Source of the DNA: Candidatus Devosia phytovorans
Lineage (GTDB): Bacteria; Pseudomonadota; Alphaproteobacteria; Rhizobiales; Devosiaceae
Direction: 5' to 3'
Assembly: GCA_029202405.1 (NCBI GenBank)
Contig: CP119312.1
Location: forward strand, 2,051,001 to 2,115,000
DNA length: 64,000 nt
Shown here piece after piece: positions 33,440-42,842 of this stretch; within the stretch, counting starts at the first letter, position 1; every line of letters starts with the position of its first letter. Made by a program: the position numbers and the translations under genes. The notes under the pieces were generated by a model. That model did not search any database, was not told the origin of the DNA, and saw only the letters and a program-made list of their open reading frames with translations.

Positions 33440-35011
33440 ATGACAAACACAGCTTTGACCGACCGCCCGCAATCGATCCTCATCGTGGACTTCGGTTCGC
33501 AAGTCACACAGCTCATCGCGCGGCGTATTCGCGAGACGGGCGTCTACTGCGAAATCCATCCTTTCCAGAGCGCCGCCGTCGCGGTTGCCGCCATGCAGCC
33601 GACGGGCATCGTGCTCTCGGGTGGCCCCGCTTCAACGCTGGACGAGAATGCACCGACGATCGATCCGGCGGTGTTTGCGGCAGGCGTGCCGATCCTGGGC
33701 ATCTGCTATGGCCAGCAGGCGCTGTGCATGGCGCTGGGTGGCAAGGTCGAGGCTGGACATCACCGCGAATTCGGCCGTGCCGAGGTCAAGGTCGAAAAGC
33801 CGACCGCGCTTTATGAAGGCGTCTGGGAGCTGGGCACCGAGCATCAGGTGTGGATGAGCCATGGCGACCGCGTCGTCGCCCTGCCCGAAGGCTTCGAGGT
33901 GGTCGGCACTTCGGCCAATGCGCCCTTCGCGATTGTCGCCAATGAGGCGCGCCGCATCTGGGCCGTGCAATTCCACCCCGAAGTCGTGCACACGCCCGAT
34001 GGCGCCAAGCTCTATGCCAATTTCGTGCACAAGATCTGCGGCATCGAGTCAAACTGGACCATGACAGCCTATCGCCAGAAGATGATCGAAAAGATCCGCG
34101 CCCAGGTCGGCAGCGGCAAGGTCATCTGCGGGTTGTCGGGTGGCGTGGATTCGTCGGTGGCAGCCGTCCTGATCCACGAAGCGATCGGTGACCAGCTGAC
34201 CTGTATCTATGTCGATCACGGTCTGATGCGGCTCAACGAGAGCGAGCAGGTCGTGACCATGTTCCGCGACCAGTACAATATCCCGTTGGTGCATGTGGAT
34301 GCGTCGAAGGTCTTCCTGCGCGAACTGGATGGCCAGACGGATCCCGAAACCAAGCGCAAGATCATCGGCCGCCTGTTCATCGAGACCTTCGAGGAAGAGG
34401 CCAAGAAGCTCGGTGGCGCTGAGTTTTTGGCCCAGGGCACGCTTTATCCGGATGTCATCGAGTCGGTTTCCTTCACCGGCGGCCCCTCGGTCACCATCAA
34501 GAGCCACCACAATGTGGGCGGCCTGCCCGAGCGCATGAACATGCAGCTGGTGGAGCCGCTGCGCGAGCTGTTCAAGGATGAAGTGCGCGTGCTGGGTCGT
34601 GAACTCGGCCTGCCCGAGAGCTTCATCGGCCGCCACCCCTTCCCCGGTCCGGGTCTGGCGATCCGCTGCCCAGGCGGCATCACGCCGGAAAAGCTCGATA
34701 TCCTGCGCCAGGCCGACGCCATCTATCTCGATGAAATCCGCAAGTCGGGTCAGTATGACAAGATCTGGCAGGCTTTCGCCGTGCTGCTGCCGGTGCAGAC
34801 CGTGGGCGTCATGGGCGATGGCCGCACGTATGAATTCGTCTGCGCGCTGCGTGCCGTGACCTCGGTCGACGGCATGACGGCCGACTTCTACCAGTTCGAC
34901 ATGAACTTTCTGGGCAAGACGGCGACGCGCATCATCAACGAAGTGCGTGGCATCAATCGCGTCGTTTATGATGTGACCAGCAAGCCGCCCGGCACGATCG
35001 AGTGGGAATGA
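33440..35011 (+). CDS. guaA: GMP synthase (glutamine-hydrolysing)
   Basis: Makes GMP from XMP. Class I glutaminase with Cys89 (GICYGQQAL) and His/Glu in QFHPEVVHT; ATP pyrophosphatase loop LSGGVDSSVAAV; C-terminal dimerisation domain ending SKPPGTIEWE. 523 residues. ATG 33440 follows GGCGGAG rather distantly; an earlier in-frame start (33401) would intrude into the divergent promoter region. It ends at a bidirectional terminator. guaB is 5 kb downstream. Confidence 0.97.
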   Translation: MTNTALTDRPQSILIVDFGSQVTQLIARRIRETGVYCEIHPFQSAAVAVAAMQPTGIVLSGGPASTLDENAPTIDPAVFAAGVPILGICYGQQALCMALGGKVEAGHHREFGRAEVKVEKPTALYEGVWELGTEHQVWMSHGDRVVALPEGFEVVGTSANAPFAIVANEARRIWAVQFHPEVVHTPDGAKLYANFVHKICGIESNWTMTAYRQKMIEKIRAQVGSGKVICGLSGGVDSSVAAVLIHEAIGDQLTCIYVDHGLMRLNESEQVVTMFRDQYNIPLVHVDASKVFLRELDGQTDPETKRKIIGRLFIETFEEEAKKLGGAEFLAQGTLYPDVIESVSFTGGPSVTIKSHHNVGGLPERMNMQLVEPLRELFKDEVRVLGRELGLPESFIGRHPFPGPGLAIRCPGGITPEKLDILRQADAIYLDEIRKSGQYDKIWQAFAVLLPVQTVGVMGDGRTYEFVCALRAVTSVDGMTADFYQFDMNFLGKTATRIINEVRGINRVVYDVTSKPPGTIEWE

Positions 35012-35051
35012 TCGGTTAGCCGATATTCGGCTGACCAGACCGCTGCGCAAC

Positions 35052-35083
35052 AAAATCCCCGCCTCAAAAAGGGCGGGGATTTT
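35052..35083. terminator. bidirectional terminator after guaA
   Basis: ATCCCCGCC / GGCGGGGAT stem with A-rich left and TTTT right flanks, between guaA and the convergent second acyltransferase gene. Confidence 0.88.
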
Positions 35084-36241
35084 CTATTCCGCGGGCTGCG
35101 TTGCCGGCGTGGCGCGGAGGGATTTGAGGACACCGATCTTGCTGCCGAGCCAGTCGAGGACGGCCATGGCCAGCTTTTCGACAGGCTTGCGGAAGCGGTG
35201 TTCGAAGAGGGCCGAGAAGACCACCGCGATGCAGAAGGTGGTGGCGGTGACCAGCACCAGCGCCATCCATGCGGGCATGAAGCGATCAAACGTGGCGAGG
35301 AAGCTCAGGCCGACGTTTTCGTGGATGAGGTACCAGGAAAAGCTCAACAGGCCGACGCGGGCCACGGCAGGTGTCAGCAGCGGGATATGCGGGATCTTGC
35401 GGCCAGTGACATAGGCGTAGAACACCAGCGCCAGCAGCAGGTAGGCCGCGGCGCAGATCAGCGCCACCACGAGGCCGTCGTGGTTTTCGAAACTATAGGC
35501 CTCGATGCCGACGACCAGCGTCGAGAGGACAAGGTTGGTGTTCATCAACCCACGATAGCCAAGCGCGCCCTGCTGGATGCGACTACCGAGGATGCCCACG
35601 GCGAAAAAGCAGAGATAGGGCGCGATGACGAGGAATTTCAGCAAGGATTGCGGCGTGACGGGCGGCGTGCCCAGCGTCGAGAGTGTCGACAGCATCCAAA
35701 GTGGAGCCATGACGATGGCCAGCCAAGCAAACACGCGCGTCAGCTTCGGCGGATCGACGAAAATGGCAGCGAGCACGGCGATCAGCAGGTAGAATTTTAT
35801 CTCCACCGCGATGGACCAGAAGGCGCCGTCGACCCATTCGCCGATCTCGCCAAGGAAGAAGAGGTTGAGCGCAACGTCGCCAAGGCCAGGCTCGACGGTG
35901 CGGAAATGGGCTTCGGGCACGCTGGGGACCTGGAAGACCACGCCGAAGACGAAGAGCAGCAGTACGGCTGCCACGAAGGGCGGATAGATGCGCGAGAAGC
36001 GACGGGCGAGGAACACGCCGACGGTCGCCGAGCGCTCCAGCGTCATGAAGATGCAGTAGCCCGAGACGATGAAGAAGAAATAGACCCCCACCCAGCCGAA
36101 AAACACGCGCCAGGGCGCGCCTTCGGCGATGTTGAGGGATTCGGCCGGCAGCCGGGCGGTGAAGTGGAACAGAACCACCAGAAGGATGGCGATTCCGCGA
36201 AAGACGTCGATGGTCTCGACCCGGCCTTTGGTCATATTCAT
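35084..36241 (-). CDS. acyltransferase family 3 membrane protein (second, unrelated copy)
   Basis: 385-residue polytopic protein. IDVFRGIAILLVVLFHFTAR has the FRG and the TM1 histidine of the Acyl_transf_3 family; GVYFFFIVSGYCIFMTLE and FLARRFSRIYPPF follow. It shares only family features with the acyltransferase on the other side of guaA, so it is not a recent duplicate. It likely modifies an exported glycan. It is divergent from the TPR/der unit. Confidence 0.86.
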   Translation of the reverse strand: MNMTKGRVETIDVFRGIAILLVVLFHFTARLPAESLNIAEGAPWRVFFGWVGVYFFFIVSGYCIFMTLERSATVGVFLARRFSRIYPPFVAAVLLLFVFGVVFQVPSVPEAHFRTVEPGLGDVALNLFFLGEIGEWVDGAFWSIAVEIKFYLLIAVLAAIFVDPPKLTRVFAWLAIVMAPLWMLSTLSTLGTPPVTPQSLLKFLVIAPYLCFFAVGILGSRIQQGALGYRGLMNTNLVLSTLVVGIEAYSFENHDGLVVALICAAAYLLLALVFYAYVTGRKIPHIPLLTPAVARVGLLSFSWYLIHENVGLSFLATFDRFMPAWMALVLVTATTFCIAVVFSALFEHRFRKPVEKLAMAVLDWLGSKIGVLKSLRATPATQPAE

Positions 36242-36429
36242 ACTCTTGCTACCCGCATCGGCCTTATAGCGTCTCCGGCAAATGCAGGGACCGGATTTTG
36301 AGGCTAGGCTTAACAGGTAAAGCTTTCGGCAAAAGCGTCGGTAAACAGCGGGTTTCCCGCGCGCATTTGCTTTCCCCGGGGACCATGCTAAACGTGCGCC
36401 CGAATTGAAGTGATGACCTTAGGCAGGCC

Positions 36430-37284
36430 ATGTCCCAGGACAATATTTTCCGCGAAGTCGATGAAGAGCTGCGCAGTGACCGCATGCGCTCGCTATGGCG
36501 GCGTTTTGCCCCCTTCGTGATCGGCGCTGCCGTTGCCGTTGTGGCGATCGTGGCCGTCAATGAAGGCTGGTCCTGGTATCACAGCAACAATGCGGCTTCG
36601 TCCTCGGACGAGCTCTATGTGGCCTTCGACGAGATCGACGGCGGTGACCTTGCTGCGGCGCAGACCCAGCTTGACGCGGTGATCGCCAATGGCTCGGGCA
36701 GTTATCCGGTGCTGGCGCAGTTCCGCAAGGCGGGCGTGCTCGCCAAGGAAGGTAATGTCGCCGAGGCCGTTGCCGCCTATGACGCGCTGGCCAATAGCCA
36801 GTCCAATGCGCGCCTGCGCGAGCTGGCCCTGGTGCTGGCCGGTACGCTGATGGTCGATGGCGGCACTTTGTCCGATGTCGACAGCCGCGTCGGCTCGATT
36901 GCCGCCGAAGGCAGCCCGCTGCGCAATGCCGCGCGCGAAGCGCTGGGCCTGGCCCAATACAAGGCCGGCGACTTTGCCGCCGCACAATCCAGCTTCGAGG
37001 CCGTGGTCAACGACCCGATGTCGCAGAGCAATACGCGCAACCGCATGGGCTATTACCTGGCCCAGCTGCTGAGCGAAGGCGCCATTGACGATGCACCAGC
37101 ATCGGACGATGCGGAAGCTGCGGCGACGGCCATCGATGAGATGGTCAGCGATGACGCGCCGACAGCCGAAGCTGCGCCGGCCGCGGAAACACCCGCTGCA
37201 GATACACCTGCCGCGACTACGCCTGAAACACCTGCAGCAGACGCTCCTGCAGCAGCTCCCGAGACAGAGCCGGCCGCGCAGTAA
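36430..37284 (+). CDS. YfgM-like TPR membrane protein
   Basis: 284 residues. The cytosolic start MSQDNIFREVDEELRSDRMR is followed by one membrane helix (about 32-50) and a periplasmic TPR_21-type domain (60-215) with repeats such as ALGLAQYKAGDFAAAQSSFE. The last 60 residues are a disordered Ala/Pro/Thr/Glu tail. In gammaproteobacteria YfgM links the translocon to periplasmic chaperones and is encoded beside bamB and der; here it stands directly before der, but bamB is absent. Confidence 0.82.
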   Translation: MSQDNIFREVDEELRSDRMRSLWRRFAPFVIGAAVAVVAIVAVNEGWSWYHSNNAASSSDELYVAFDEIDGGDLAAAQTQLDAVIANGSGSYPVLAQFRKAGVLAKEGNVAEAVAAYDALANSQSNARLRELALVLAGTLMVDGGTLSDVDSRVGSIAAEGSPLRNAAREALGLAQYKAGDFAAAQSSFEAVVNDPMSQSNTRNRMGYYLAQLLSEGAIDDAPASDDAEAAATAIDEMVSDDAPTAEAAPAAETPAADTPAATTPETPAADAPAAAPETEPAAQ

Positions 37285-37319
37285 GCGCGGCTGCCCGTCT
37301 TCTACCGGATCGGAATGAT

Positions 37320-38771
37320 ATGACCGTCACCGTTGCCATTGTCGGTCGTCCCAACGTCGGCAAGTCCACCCTGTTCAACCGCCTCGTCGGTCGCAAGATC
37401 GCGCTGGTCGATGACACGCCAGGTGTCACCCGCGACCGTCGCGAGGCCGAGGGCCGCATTGCCGACCTCACCTTTCGCATTCTCGACACGGCCGGCTATG
37501 AGGACGTTACCGACGGCAGTCTCGAAGACCGGATGCGCCAGCAGACCGAGCTGGCGATCAAGGAAGCCGACGTCATCCTCTTCATGATCGACGCACGCGC
37601 GGGCGTCGTGCCGCTCGACCAGCGCTTTGCGCAAGTGTTGCGCAAGGCCGGCAAGGATGTGCATCTGGTCGGCAACAAGGCCGAAAGCGGCGCGGCCGAA
37701 GCCGGGCTGGTCGAAGCCTTCAAGCTGGGCTTTGGCGAAGCCATCGCCCTTTCCGCCGAACATGGCCTGGGGCTTTCCGAGCTCTATTCCATCGTTTCGG
37801 CGACGATCGACCGCAAGAATGCCGAGAGCGAGGCGATGGAAGTCGGCGATCTCGAGGAGATGCCCGAGGTCGATGTCGACATCACCGAGGACATGCTCGA
37901 GGGTGAAGGCGACGAGGCGACGCTGCGCTGGAATCCCAAGCGCTATCTCAACGTCGCCATCGTCGGCCGGCCCAACGCCGGCAAGTCGACGCTGATCAAC
38001 CGCATGGTGGGCGAAGAGCGCGTGCTGGTTGGCCCCGAGGCCGGCATTACGCGCGATTCGATCCTGGTGCCGTGGGAATGGGAAGGCCGGGTGATCAACC
38101 TGGTCGATACCGCCGGTATCCGCCGCCGCTCGCGTGTCACCGAAAAGCTGGAAAAGCTGGCGGTCGGCGATTCGCTGCGCTCCATCCAGTATGCCGAAGT
38201 CGTCGTGCTGATGCTCGATGCGACCATTCCCTTCGAAAAGCAGGATTTGGCGCTGGCCGATCTGGTCGAGCGCGAAGGTCGTGCGCTGGTCATCGCGGTC
38301 AACAAGTGGGACCTGATCGAGGACAAGAACGAGCATCTCAAGATGCTGCGCGAGGAATGCGAGCGCCTGCTGCCGCAGCTGCGCGGCGTACCGCTTGTGA
38401 CGCTGTCAGGCCTGACCGGCAAGAATATCGACAAGCTGATGGACGCCATCTTTGCCATCGAGCGCGACTGGAACTCCCATGTGTCGACGGCGCGGCTCAA
38501 TCGCTGGCTCTACGGCATGGTCGAGGGGCATCCGCCACCGGCCGTGTCGGGCCGTCGCCTCAAGCTGCGCTACATGACGCAGGCCAAGACGCGGCCGCCA
38601 AGCTTCATCCTCTTCGCGTCGCGACCGGATGTGTTGCCGATGTCCTATCAGCGCTATCTGATCAACGGTTTGCGCGAAGCCTTCAAGATCAAGGGCACGC
38701 CGATCCGGCTCTGGGTCAGAGGGGGCAGCAAGAACCCCTTCGACGACAAGAACGAACGCAAGATGGGCTAA
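37320..38771 (+). CDS. der: ribosome biogenesis GTPase Der (EngA)
   Basis: Tandem-GTPase needed for 50S subunit maturation. First G domain: P-loop GRPNVGKS (9-16) and DTPGVTRD. Second G domain: GRPNAGKS starting at about residue 216, DTAGIRRRS and NKWDL. A C-terminal KH-like domain (about 385-475) ends KNPFDDKNERKMG. 483 residues. An acidic linker (about 175-200) separates the domains. It follows the YfgM-like gene by 35 bases and ends at a terminator. Confidence 0.97.
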   Translation: MTVTVAIVGRPNVGKSTLFNRLVGRKIALVDDTPGVTRDRREAEGRIADLTFRILDTAGYEDVTDGSLEDRMRQQTELAIKEADVILFMIDARAGVVPLDQRFAQVLRKAGKDVHLVGNKAESGAAEAGLVEAFKLGFGEAIALSAEHGLGLSELYSIVSATIDRKNAESEAMEVGDLEEMPEVDVDITEDMLEGEGDEATLRWNPKRYLNVAIVGRPNAGKSTLINRMVGEERVLVGPEAGITRDSILVPWEWEGRVINLVDTAGIRRRSRVTEKLEKLAVGDSLRSIQYAEVVVLMLDATIPFEKQDLALADLVEREGRALVIAVNKWDLIEDKNEHLKMLREECERLLPQLRGVPLVTLSGLTGKNIDKLMDAIFAIERDWNSHVSTARLNRWLYGMVEGHPPPAVSGRRLKLRYMTQAKTRPPSFILFASRPDVLPMSYQRYLINGLREAFKIKGTPIRLWVRGGSKNPFDDKNERKMG

Positions 38772-38774
38772 AAC

Positions 38775-38803
38775 AAACCCGCGGTGAGAACCGCGGGTTT
38801 TGC
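38775..38803 (+). terminator. terminator after der
   Basis: AAACCCGCGGT / ACCGCGGGTTT stem with a 4-base loop and a TTTTG tail. Almost the same hairpin recurs at 39563-39588. Confidence 0.9.
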
Positions 38804-38904
38804 TTTGGGCCATGCGCGGACCTGGCGTCCTGCCTTTCGACATTGCCAATTGCCGATTGTGGGCCCACTCTCAGGGAAGCAGATGCTTGCAGAGGAGTGA
38901 GGAT

Positions 38905-39555
38905 ATGGCGGCAGATTCGGCAGTCTTGGGACGCAGGGCATTCATGCTTGGTGCGGCGGCCGTCGGGGCGCTGGGGCTTGCCGGATGCAGCACCGGCGGC
39001 ATGAGTTTTGCCGAGGCGGAGCGGGTCTATGGGCCGCTGCCCAACGAGCGTTTTCCGGTGCCGGCCGTCAACATCAGCAAGGTCGATCCGAAATATCTGC
39101 GGCGGACCGTGCGCTATGCGTCAAACGAGGCCAAGGGCACGATCATCGTCGATCCCAAGCATTATTACGTCTACCGCATCGAGGGCGATGGCATGGCCAC
39201 GCGCTATGGCGCCAATGTGGGCCGCGCCGGCTTCCTGTGGAGCGGCGACGCCTATATCGGGCGCAAGGCGGAATGGCCGGTGTGGACGCCCCCGCGTGAG
39301 ATGATCCTGCGGCAGCCGGAGGCCGCGCCCTATGCCAATGGCATGGCGCCGGGTCTCAACAATCCGCTCGGAGCGCGTACGCTTTATCTCTACCAGGGCG
39401 GACGGTACACGCTCTATACGATCTATAGCACGATCATGCCCGAGACGATCGGGCGTGGCGTTTCAAGCGGCTGCGTGGGCCTCCTCACGCAGGACATGCT
39501 CGATCTCTATGAGAAGACGCCGGTCGATACCAAGGTGATCGTGCTCAAGGCCTAA
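38905..39555 (+). CDS. L,D-transpeptidase-fold lipoprotein with degenerate active site
   Basis: 216 residues. The N-terminus GRRAFMLGAAAVGALGLAGC combines a twin-arginine-like signal and a lipobox with Cys28, so it should be a lipoprotein. The YkuD-type catalytic domain covers about 78-215. The nucleophile Cys190 is kept (VSSGCVGL), but the usual arginine after it (SGCIR) is Gly, and the upstream histidine (YRIHGT in relatives) is replaced in YTIYST. Peptidoglycan cross-linking is therefore uncertain. ATG 38905 follows AGGAGTGAGGAT. Confidence 0.85.
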   Translation: MAADSAVLGRRAFMLGAAAVGALGLAGCSTGGMSFAEAERVYGPLPNERFPVPAVNISKVDPKYLRRTVRYASNEAKGTIIVDPKHYYVYRIEGDGMATRYGANVGRAGFLWSGDAYIGRKAEWPVWTPPREMILRQPEAAPYANGMAPGLNNPLGARTLYLYQGGRYTLYTIYSTIMPETIGRGVSSGCVGLLTQDMLDLYEKTPVDTKVIVLKA

Positions 39556-39562
39556 ATACAAA

Positions 39563-39588
39563 AAACCCGCGGTGTGAACCGCGGGTTT
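39563..39588. terminator. bidirectional terminator between the YkuD gene and guaB
   Basis: AAACCCGCGGT / ACCGCGGGTTT-like stem with A-run left and T-run right, serving both converging genes. Confidence 0.88.
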
Positions 39589-39610
39589 TGATCTGGAAGT
39601 CGTCCTGGGA

Positions 39611-41113
39611 TCAGCGCCCGCTGCGATAGTTCGGGGCTTCGCGGGTGATGGTCACGTCGTGGACATGGCTTTCGCTGAGCGCGGCGCCGGAGATCTTCAC
39701 GAAGACGGAATTGTCGCGGAAATCCTTGAGATTGTGCGCGCCGGTATAGCCCATGGAGGCGCGCAGGCCACCGGCGAGCTGATGCAGCACGGCGCCGGCA
39801 GCACCCTTGTAGGGCACCTGGCCCTCGATGCCTTCGGGCACCAGCTTCATCTGGTCGCGAACATCATCCTGGAAGTAGCGATCGGCCGAACCATTGCCCA
39901 TGGCCCCGACCGAGCCCATACCGCGGTAAGACTTGTAAGAACGGCCCTGGTAGAGGAACACTTCGCCGGGGGCCTCGTCGGTGCCAGCCAGGAGCGAGCC
40001 AACCATGACGCAGGAGGCGCCACCGGCCAGAGCCTTGGCCATGTCGCCAGAAAACTTGATGCCGCCATCGGCAATCACCGGGACGCCCTGACGAGCGCCC
40101 TCTTCCGCACAGGCCATGACGGCTGCGAGCTGGGGAACGCCAACGCCGGCAACGATGCGGGTGGTGCAGATCGAGCCGGGACCGATACCGACCTTGATGG
40201 AATCTGCACCGGCATCGATCAGCGCCTTGGTGGCTTCGGCGGTCGCGACATTGCCTGCGACGATGCGTGTGGAATTGCTCTCGCGCTTGACGCGCTCGAC
40301 GGCCTCGGCAACGCGGACGGAGTGGCCATGGGCGGTATCGATCACCAGCAGGTCAACACCGGCTTCGATCAGTTGCAGTGAGCGCTCAAAGCCGCCATCG
40401 CCGACGGTGGAGGCCGCGGCAACACGCAGGCGACCCTGCTCGTCCTTGACGGCATTGGGATTGAGCTGGGCCTTCTCGATGTCCTTGACGGTGATCAGGC
40501 CGGTGCAGCGATAGTCGGCGTCGACGACCAGCAGCTTTTCGATGCGATGCTTGTGCAGCAGGACCTTGGCTTCGTCCTTGGAGACGCCATCCTGCACGGT
40601 GATCAGGTTTTCATGCGTCATCAGTTCGCGGATCGGCTGGGCAGGATGGGAGGCAAAGCGCACGTCGCGGTTGGTCAGGATGCCGACCAGCCTGCCGGTG
40701 GCGCGACCGCCCTTGCCGCCGTTTTCGACGACGGGAATGCCGGAAATGCGATTGGCCTGCATCAGCGAGAGGGCATCGGCCAGCGTTGCATCGGGGCCGA
40801 TGGTGATCGGATTGACCACCATGCCGCTTTCAAAGCTCTTCACTTGGCGGACCTGCTCGGCCTGCTGCTCGGCGGTGAGGTTCTTGTGGATGACGCCCAT
40901 GCCACCGGCCTGGGCCATGGCAATGGCCATGGCGCTTTCGGTGACGGTGTCCATGGCCGAGCTGAGAATGGGCAGATTGAGCGCTATGTCCTTGGTGACA
41001 TAGGTGGAAATGTCGGTCTCCGTGGGCAGGATGTCGGAGCGCGCGGGCTGCAGCAGCACGTCGTCAAAGGTCAGCGCGTAGTCGCCGGTTGCTGTGGTAA
41101 TAATCTTCGCCAA
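39611..41113 (-). CDS. guaB: IMP dehydrogenase
   Basis: NAD-dependent oxidation of IMP to XMP, first step to GMP. TFDDVLLQPARS opens the barrel, a CBS pair is inserted at about 93-215, and the catalytic cysteine lies in GPGSICTTRIVAG. The mobile flap MGSVGAM and C-terminal VPYKGAAG are present. 500 residues. It is transcribed from its own promoter region in the 330-base spacer before the MFS genes. Confidence 0.97.
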   Translation of the reverse strand: MAKIITTATGDYALTFDDVLLQPARSDILPTETDISTYVTKDIALNLPILSSAMDTVTESAMAIAMAQAGGMGVIHKNLTAEQQAEQVRQVKSFESGMVVNPITIGPDATLADALSLMQANRISGIPVVENGGKGGRATGRLVGILTNRDVRFASHPAQPIRELMTHENLITVQDGVSKDEAKVLLHKHRIEKLLVVDADYRCTGLITVKDIEKAQLNPNAVKDEQGRLRVAAASTVGDGGFERSLQLIEAGVDLLVIDTAHGHSVRVAEAVERVKRESNSTRIVAGNVATAEATKALIDAGADSIKVGIGPGSICTTRIVAGVGVPQLAAVMACAEEGARQGVPVIADGGIKFSGDMAKALAGGASCVMVGSLLAGTDEAPGEVFLYQGRSYKSYRGMGSVGAMGNGSADRYFQDDVRDQMKLVPEGIEGQVPYKGAAGAVLHQLAGGLRASMGYTGAHNLKDFRDNSVFVKISGAALSESHVHDVTITREAPNYRSGR

Positions 41114-41202
41114 GGCCAGACCCTTCCTGCCTTCTGATGCAATCAGAAATGTTGGAGTTCAGAACCGGCCGTTGCTTGGCGGCGGGTTCAGGTTGGCGAG
41201 GG

Positions 41203-41230
41203 TCAATAGCACTGCACCCGGGCTTTGCAA
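41203..41230 (-). promoter_or_regulatory. candidate guaB promoter
   Basis: On the minus strand, TTGCAA (41225-41230), a 16-base spacer and TATTGA (41203-41208), about 90 bases before guaB. A moderate match only. The rest of the 41114-41443 spacer shows no gene. Confidence 0.35.
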
Positions 41231-41443
41231 AGGGGCCGGCCCGGCGTGGCGATGCCCGGCAGGCCTGCGTCCAGCCTACTACCCAAGGACGATTGCCGGT
41301 GCTATCAGAACAGGGTTTGGGCGCATCACGCCTGTAGGCAATCCCATAAAAATCACCGCCAAGCCTTTGCAGGGTCGGAAACAGGGTTCATAGTTCGGAC
41401 AGTCGCGTTCGCGGCTCTTCCGACTCGCTCCCCGGCTCCGCAA

Positions 41444-42838
41444 TTGATCCGCGTTACACCCCTCATCCTGGCGGTCGCCCTGTTCATGGAACAGATGGAC
41501 TCGACCGTCATCGCCACATCGCTGCCAGCGATCGCGGCCGATATCGGTACGGAGCCGATTGCGCTGAAGCTCGCGCTGACCGCCTATTTCGTGGCGCTGG
41601 CGATTTTCATCCCGATCAGCGGCTGGATGGCCGACCGGTTCGGCGCCAAGAATATCTTCCGGCTGGCGATCTTCGTCTTCATGCTCGGATCGCTCGCCTG
41701 TTCCTTCTCCTTTTCGCTTGAAACCTTCGTCATCTCGCGCTTTTTCCAAGGCATTGGTTCGTCGATGATGACGCCGGTGGGACGCCTGCTGCTGGTGCGT
41801 TCGACGCCGCGCAACGAGCTGGTCTCGGCCATGGCCTGGCTGACGGTTCCAGCGCTGATCGGTCCGCTGACGGGGCCACTGATCGGCGGGTTTCTCACCA
41901 CCTATCTCAGCTGGCACTGGATTTTCTGGATCAACATTCCGATCGGCATTGCCGGCATCATCCTTGCCGGGATTTTCCTCCACGTCCCTGACGCGCGCAA
42001 TCCGCGGCCGATCGACATGGTTGGTTTCGTGCTCGCCGGCGTCGCCTTTTCGGGCACCGTGTTCGGACTTTCCGTCGTCAGCCTGCCTGCCCTGCCGCTG
42101 ATCTATGGCTGGCTGACGCTGGCGATCGGCATCACTTCGGGCGTGCTCTATCTGCTGCATGCGCGACGGACAAGATTCCCGCTGCTCGATCCGGCGCTGT
42201 TCCGGCACAAGCTGTTTCGCTCCTCGATCACTGGCGGGTCGTTCTTCCGCATCGGGGTGGGCGCCGTGCCATTCCTGTTGCCGCTGATGCTGCAGCTCGG
42301 CTTTGGCCTCACGCCCTTCCAGTCGGGCGCCATCACCTTCATTTCGGCGCTGGGCGCCATTGCCAGCAAGTTCCTCGCCGAGCGGGTCTATGCCTGGTTC
42401 GGCTTCCCGCGCACCCTTGCCTTTGCTGCCTTCTTTGGCGGCTTGCTGATTGCCATCCAGGGGCTGTTCACCGCGTCGACGCCGGCCGTGCTGATGATGG
42501 CAGTGCTGCTCGGTGGGGGCGTGTTGCGGTCGGTGTTCTTCACCGGCTCCAATGCCATTGGCTATGCCGATGTGGATGACGACGAGGCCAGCCAGGCGAC
42601 GGCGATCGTTGCCGTGTGCCAGCAGCTCAGCGTCGCCTTTGGCGTGGCCGTGGCCGGTGGGCTATTGGAACTGACCACGCGACTGCGCGGCACAGAGCTC
42701 GGGCTGGTGGATTTCCAGATCGCCTTTTTCGTCGTCGGCGGGCTCAGCATGCTGGCGAGCGTCATCTACTTCCGCCTGCCGCCCGATGCGGGAAGCAATG
42801 TTTCCGGCCATCGCCGCGTGACCGTGCAGAAGGAGTAG
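41444..42838 (+). CDS. MFS transporter, DHA2/EmrB-like (first of tandem pair)
   Basis: About 464-residue multidrug-type efflux protein with 12-14 hydrophobic segments. LFMEQMDSTVIATSLPAIA in TM1 and GWMADRFGAKNIFRLA in the TM2-3 loop are DHA2 hallmarks. TTG 41444 is chosen because it gives the same N-terminus and length as the paralogue that follows; the ribosome site is poor, and an earlier start (ATG 41252) is possible but would add a non-membrane, protein-unlike leader. The stop lies 4 bases before the next gene. Confidence 0.82.
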   Translation: MIRVTPLILAVALFMEQMDSTVIATSLPAIAADIGTEPIALKLALTAYFVALAIFIPISGWMADRFGAKNIFRLAIFVFMLGSLACSFSFSLETFVISRFFQGIGSSMMTPVGRLLLVRSTPRNELVSAMAWLTVPALIGPLTGPLIGGFLTTYLSWHWIFWINIPIGIAGIILAGIFLHVPDARNPRPIDMVGFVLAGVAFSGTVFGLSVVSLPALPLIYGWLTLAIGITSGVLYLLHARRTRFPLLDPALFRHKLFRSSITGGSFFRIGVGAVPFLLPLMLQLGFGLTPFQSGAITFISALGAIASKFLAERVYAWFGFPRTLAFAAFFGGLLIAIQGLFTASTPAVLMMAVLLGGGVLRSVFFTGSNAIGYADVDDDEASQATAIVAVCQQLSVAFGVAVAGGLLELTTRLRGTELGLVDFQIAFFVVGGLSMLASVIYFRLPPDAGSNVSGHRRVTVQKE

Positions 42839-42842
42839 GCTG

